From NCBI GenBank assembly GCA_907165065.1, contig OU015539.1:13422816-13486815 (forward strand): a stretch of 64,000 nucleotides of DNA, written 5' to 3'. Position 1 is the stretch's first letter; each line of letters opens with the position of its first letter. The notes beneath the pieces are model-generated. The model was given only the letters and a program-made list of their open reading frames with translations, did no database searches and was not told where the DNA came from. Below are positions 60,401-64,000 of the stretch, one piece after another. The translations under genes were made by a program, and so were the position numbers. The stretch is from Caprimulgus europaeus. Its lineage: Eukaryota; Chordata; Aves; Caprimulgiformes; Caprimulgidae.

Positions 60401-63400
60401 ACTTTAACAGAAGAGAAAACATGCTTGAAGAATAGTGAAAGGAGAACTGTTGCTGCATGTGTGAGTGAGACTTTTACTGAAAGAGGAAAAAATTACGCTT
60501 ACGTATTAACTTTTAAAGGATTAATTCTTATCTGGGAAGTGTGCAGGTGTTTCTGTATTTTGAAAGATAACTTGTAAAGGGAAAACTACTGCCGATTGTA
60601 GCCAGTTCCCTTTTCACATCATTTTCTGCTCGTGTTTTCAGTGGGAAATCTATATTTAGAGCACTAGTGACCTAGTGAAAAGACGTTTTGCCACAACCAG
60701 AGGTTTAGCTTAGCATCTTGATGATCTTGATCTTCATCTGATGAAACAGATTTTTGCACTTGCTTCTCAAAATTGTTGCCACATTTTAGCACTACTAATA
60801 CCAGTTTAACTCATGGACTAACATTGTGAAGAAAATTCATTAACTATCAATTCACTGAGTTTCATTGTTGGTTAAGGTATGATAGCTTACAGTGTCTGTG
60901 AAGCAAGTCCTGAAACAACAGGAAAGAACTAATACGGATATTTCAGGTATTCCAAACAGAAAATGTGGCAGAAGACTAAGCTCTTTCTGCCTAATTTCAA
61001 ACATTTAATGTATTTTTAAAAGATTTCATGAGTTAATAAATTTATATCTTTGCAAATAATTTTTAAAGAAATGGAAAAACCCATGGAATCCAACATTCTC
61101 TATTTAAACTGCGATATATGGACAGGTATATGTATGACTGTTTCAAAGAGGTGAAAACAGAGTCAAGATGCTAGATGGCTAGCTCAAACTGATGAAAGAG
61201 TACTTTAGATAGTTCAGATATATCATCTGTAATATTCCCATTCTAGTACTGAGGTTAAAATATTCTTAGAAAGATGAAGATCAGTAGATCTATTTAATCT
61301 TTCCTGTTTTTTTCTTTTTTAAATGCAGCACTGCATATGAAGATTATTAGCTTCTCCAATGTACAGCATTAAAATAGGAAGTCACAGTAGAGTCATGACT
61401 GTAGAGAATATTGCTCTCATCCTGCATGTCTGCACTGTATCTCACACAGGTTTAAATGCTTCCATATCAGATACAGCAGGTGTGTGTGAAAGTTTATTAG
61501 TAAGTAGGCTTATTTGTGTATTCTGTAACTCTGGATTTATGTTTACATTGCCCGTCATGGTACATATGGGTTTGGCAAGTGCAAATATATAGTATGATAA
61601 TTACAATGTTGTTCTTACTTGCTTCATGATCATCTGCTGGACTTCGACATGTGCAGACGCTACACACTGTACACTGATATCACCGTGTGTTTTTGCCTGG
61701 CTCAGTTCTAGAAAATTTTAGAAAATTTGACATTGGGTGTTACTTCTTTAAAAATATTTGTACTTTGTGAGGAAGGTGATGGAAACACCAGTATCAGAAT
61801 TATGGTCTTTTCTGGGCAATAGGTGTTAAATTAAAGTAAATTTTCAGGTTTACATTATAAACACCTGGCAGTTATGTAACATAGGAGTACTAATGCCATG
61901 ATTAGCTGCTTGTGTTAACGTTGCTAGAACAAACTTTAGAAGGTTCATTTTGTACTTATCTTTCAAAGTCCATAGCTCTTTATAATTCAGATGTCCAACC
62001 CTGTTCCACTGGAGTTGATAGGAATTTGTGATTAACTGTAGTGGGATCAAGATCAAGGCTGCTGGCAGACAGACTGCTTCTTTTCTATTACCAATTGTAT
62101 TTTTCTGTTCATGCATGTACATTGGTGGCTCTATTTTCTGCTGACTATCTCATTCTTTTGGCTCTTGCTCTGTTTTTTTAAAATACTTCATACTCAGAGA
62201 AGTTTTTATTTTTCATTTTCCCTGAATGCTTAGGATATTGACTCTGTTTATAAACTACAGTATTTGTCAGTTCTAGAGCACTACTTTTATTATTTTTATT
62301 ATCTTTATGTATTACAAATAGAAATGTTTTCCCTCTTTAAAAGATAAGATTGATTTCTGATACAAGCAGTAGAGTTGTGCTACTTTTTCATCTAGGTGGG
62401 CTACATGTCTTTTACTAAAATAACTTAATTTCCAGATGACAATTGTAACATTATCTCTGTCCATCTGTCTTTAGGAATGTAACCAGCCAGCTGGGCAGAT
62501 CAATGACAATTTATTTCAATTAAACTATATAGCAGTAGGAAGAATAGTAATAATAACAGACTCAAGCGACACACCCATGGCAGGGCACAAGATGTGTGCT
62601 GTGCATTATATACCACTGATGACCATGATCAAATTGACATTGCTTCTCTGTGTCAGAGTAGAATGTTCTCAGTGACTCAGTTGTGACTGTCACACACTAA
62701 CGGTTGATGCATGTCTTAGTCACTTGCTTTTATTGAGGGAATTTTGATGAGTATAGTCTTGGACTAATAGATACCTAAATACAGTAACTCTCTTCACTAG
62801 GTAATTATTTTTTATTTAAATAAGTATATGTCCAATTTACTTGTTACAGCACAGATTGTATAAACAGTTGGGTTCCTCAAAATACTGCTGGAAGTCCTGT
62901 GTTAAGCATAGCAGTCTACAGAGTCAGCTGAAATCGGAGATATTTTTGGCTTATTCATGTTGGTGTTTTCTGCTTTTAATTCTTCCTTGTATTTGTGGAT
63001 TTTTTGGCCTGTTTTATCAAAAGGGCTACAATAAAAACTCCTCATGCAGAACCTGAAACAAAACTGCCTGGTGGCAGGAGATAGCCTTCTTTTCTGAGCA
63101 GCTTATTATATCAAATAGATGTGAAGAACATACTGTGGTATCATCCAGCCCTTCCCATTATGTATGACAGCACGTAATTAGAAAGGGAACCCAAATTGCC
63201 CATGAGCACAAATCCCACAGAAACTCAGCAGACCCAGTGGCACTTAGTTTGATGAGGGCTTTTGATAGGCAAGCTTTGCCAACTACTGCAGAGGTAGTTT
63301 AAGATGATATGGCTTCAGTTGCCTACCCCGAATCTGCTGGAGATCAGTGCTCTCTCCTATGAGGTTTGGCAGACCAACGTGTTTGCTTATATGTCAGTTG

Positions 63401-64000
63401 TTTCAGTACAGCATGGACATTTCATGGAACAGTTTTCCCGATTAGCAAGGGAAAAGTCCTAAAAGTTTAACAGTGTGCCCCACTTTGGCCTAAAATGAGA
63501 GTCTCCATCTCCACAATTATTCATGTTACTAGAAGTTGAAGGTCAGCAGCTTTAAAAAGATTATTTATGACTTTCAAATGGATCAAAGACCAGGTGTCAC
63601 CGTTGAAAGTGTTGGCTTTAATACTTGCCAGAGGCAAAGAATGAATCAATGCTGTAACTATGGCTAGCACTGGATTTCTGGCTTCTCTGTCGTGGTTCAT
63701 CTCACTACATGACCTCTTGGTCTTATATGAAATGAGCATGCTGGAATAATAGCCACATACGATTTCAAAAACACTGTTTACATACCTTACATAACTAGAG
63801 TGGCTTGTAATAATATTGAATTACTTTTATTTCCATAATTTTGTATATATGAAAATATTTTGGATGGGAAATTGTTTATCCATCTATCCAGGGTCCAAAT
63901 TTTTAGCATTGGCAGAAGCTATAGTTCCTTTAAATTAGTTCTCTCCTATTAATTTTTTAAATACACCTAGTTGACAGATACTGAATTGCTTGCCTTACTT
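57493..64000. other. AT-rich region without recognised genes
   Basis: This is 6.5 kb right of the LTR. If a plus-strand gene such as NUCB2 starts in CpG island 2, this would be its first intron. I looked for a signal-peptide exon and for the family pattern YYDEYLKQVIDVLE and found neither. No repeat family or RNA gene was recognised. Confidence 0.6.

Noticed and set aside
56500..64000. Expected NUCB2 coding exons to the right of CpG island 2.
   Set aside because: No signal-peptide exon or DxYYDEYL-type block was found on either strand, so NUCB2 is not annotated.

Overview
The window is nuclear DNA from a vertebrate, most likely a bird. It is AT-rich, with two sharp CpG islands. It holds two short CR1-type LINE 3' remnants, one degraded sauropsid-type repeat and one LTR of a retroelement lineage that I recognise from avian genomes. 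The one gene I can read exon by exon is the 5' two thirds of PIK3C2A, the class II phosphoinositide 3-kinase C2-alpha, transcribed on the minus strand (right to left). 'Bird' rests on the repeats, the compact introns and the protein sequence; species and chromosome cannot be read from the sequence alone.

Layout. Positions 923-26491 carry 19 coding exons, numbered 2-20 here. Every boundary has an AG acceptor and a GT donor, and phases agree throughout, giving 3333 nt or 1111 codons. They encode the N-terminal clathrin-binding region, the Ras-binding domain, the PI3K-type C2 domain, the helical (PIK) domain and the first residues of the kinase domain. The kinase core, PX and C-terminal C2 domains lie beyond position 1. 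Exon 2 begins with 5'UTR at 26577. A 9.4-kb intron separates it from a probable non-coding exon 1 inside CpG island 1 (about 35.1-36.6 kb). That island has Sp1, ETS and YY1-type sites arranged for minus-strand transcription.

From 36.7 to 54.8 kb there is an intergenic stretch with no gene I can recognise, only simple repeats, a 50-bp tandem duplication and a CA-rich degenerate tract. CpG island 2 (about 54.85-56.35 kb) looks like the promoter of another transcription unit. By vertebrate synteny the head-to-head neighbour of PIK3C2A is NUCB2, but no NUCB2 coding exon was found here, so that assignment is only inference. A roughly 750-bp LTR (56743-57492) lies just beyond the island. The remaining 6.5 kb is AT-rich with no supported gene.

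I found no CRISPR array, operon, rRNA or tRNA, and no evidence for a novel multigene system. The points most worth a second look are a 43-nt microexon in PIK3C2A, very long homopolymer tracts serving as splice-acceptor pyrimidine tracts, a 19-bp-stem hairpin in the 5'UTR intron, strong splice donors on both strands of CpG island 2, and related pentanucleotide repeats at two distant sites.
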